Below, one piece after another: positions 4,599 to 5,161 of a stretch of 5,161 nucleotides of DNA; within the stretch, counting starts at the first letter, position 1; every line of letters starts with the position of its first letter. The notes under the pieces were generated by a model that saw only the letters and a program-made list of their open reading frames with translations, ran no database searches and was not told the DNA's origin. The position numbers were made by a program, and so were the translations under genes. The stretch comes from DATIKM01 sp035477595. GTDB taxonomy: Bacteria; Armatimonadota; Chthonomonadetes; Chthonomonadales; CAJBBX01. Location: contig DATIKM010000014.1 in the NCBI GenBank assembly GCA_035477595.1, forward strand, positions 1-5,161, written 5' to 3'.

Positions 4599-5161
4599 AT
4601 GGGGCAGCTCGTCTACCTGAATGGGCGGCTGGTGGAGCGTGATGCAGCCAGGGTCGACATCTACGATCATGGCTTCCTCTACGGAGACGGCGTCTTCGAG
4701 GGGATCCGCGCCTACCAGCGCCGCATATTCCGCCTCGACGAGCATCTGGTGCGGCTCTATCGATCAGCTCGCACCCTCGCAATCGAGGTTGGCATCGACC
4801 TCGACGGGTTCCGCGATGCGGTGATCAGGACCGCACAGGCGAACGGCCTAGAGAGCGGCTACATCCGGATCACGGTTTCGCGTGGGCATGGCCTCGGACT
4901 GGACCCCAGCCACATACGGTGCGAGCCGACGGTCGTCATCTCTACGGAACAGCTCCGCCTCTACGCCCCGGAGATGTATGAGCGCGGCCTGGACGTGATT
5001 ACAGCGTCGACGCGCGTCCCGCCAAGCTGCTGCATCGACCCTCAGATGAAGTCGCTCGGACGGTATATCAACAACATCAACGCGAAGATGGAGGCGAACC
5101 GGGTTGGCGCAGGCGAAGCGCTGATGCTGAACATGCAGGGCAACGTCGCGGAAGCGACAGG
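4599..5161 (+). CDS. ilvE: Branched-chain-type class IV aminotransferase, 3' truncated by window
   Basis: The first 187 codons of a PLP-dependent fold-type IV aminotransferase; the frame is open to the right edge, so the C-terminal third or so is outside the window. Seen: VYLNGRLV (5-12), DHGFLYGDGVFEGIRAY (23-39), RLDEHLVRLYRSA (45-57), YIRITVSRGHGLGLDP (88-103), then IDPQMKSLGRYINN with Lys151 as the expected PLP Schiff-base residue, and GNVAEAT (181-187) with Glu185, which normally contacts the cofactor. FEGIRAY favours a branched-chain aminotransferase (final step of Leu, Ile and Val synthesis). D-amino-acid aminotransferase or aminodeoxychorismate lyase share the fold and cannot be excluded without the C-terminus. 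GGGGAG at 4588-4593, 5 nt upstream, supports the ATG. Its companion gene yggS binds the same cofactor. Confidence 0.8.
   Translation, partial: MGQLVYLNGRLVERDAARVDIYDHGFLYGDGVFEGIRAYQRRIFRLDEHLVRLYRSARTLAIEVGIDLDGFRDAVIRTAQANGLESGYIRITVSRGHGLGLDPSHIRCEPTVVISTEQLRLYAPEMYERGLDVITASTRVPPSCCIDPQMKSLGRYINNINAKMEANRVGAGEALMLNMQGNVAEAT

Overview
The window is a GC-rich, gene-dense stretch of a bacterial chromosome with every supported gene on the + strand. It shows no mobile element, CRISPR array, rRNA or tRNA. SepF argues against a typical proteobacterium. The yggS-sepF-proC order is familiar from cyanobacteria, Firmicutes, actinobacteria and less-studied lineages such as Armatimonadota and Chloroflexota. 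Together with the high GC and an N-terminally extended PstB, this suggests an uncultured or little-studied lineage of that kind; the assignment is tentative.

Left block (1-2174): the tail of a high-affinity phosphate uptake (pst) operon. It holds the permease PstA, a small BON-domain lipoprotein with a very strong Shine-Dalgarno, and the ATPase PstB. The lipoprotein lies exactly between two core transporter genes and is closely spaced with pstB. pstS and pstC would be expected upstream of the window. phoU, often found just after pstB, is not here.

Middle (2175-2535): a 361-bp gap. It contains a small inverted repeat after pstB, a threefold imperfect tandem repeat of 21 bp, and a possible 51-codon ORF whose heptad pattern comes from that repeat. 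No confident promoter or terminator was found.

Right block (2536-5161): a closely spaced set of yggS (PLP-binding homeostasis protein), sepF (FtsZ-ring membrane anchor), proC (pyrroline-5-carboxylate reductase) and the first 187 codons of a fold-type IV PLP aminotransferase, probably branched-chain (ilvE-like), which runs off the right edge. The gaps are 50, 31 and 44 bp. Each opens within a few bases of the stop codon with a GC-rich stem-loop and ends in a purine-rich ribosome binding site, so one polycistronic transcript with structured intercistronic junctions is likely. The set links cofactor (PLP) handling, cell division and amino-acid synthesis.

Nothing in the window is clearly a new defence or mobile system. 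The less ordinary points are the BON lipoprotein inside the pst operon, the 21-bp repeat with its possible micro-ORF, and the recurring intercistronic hairpins.
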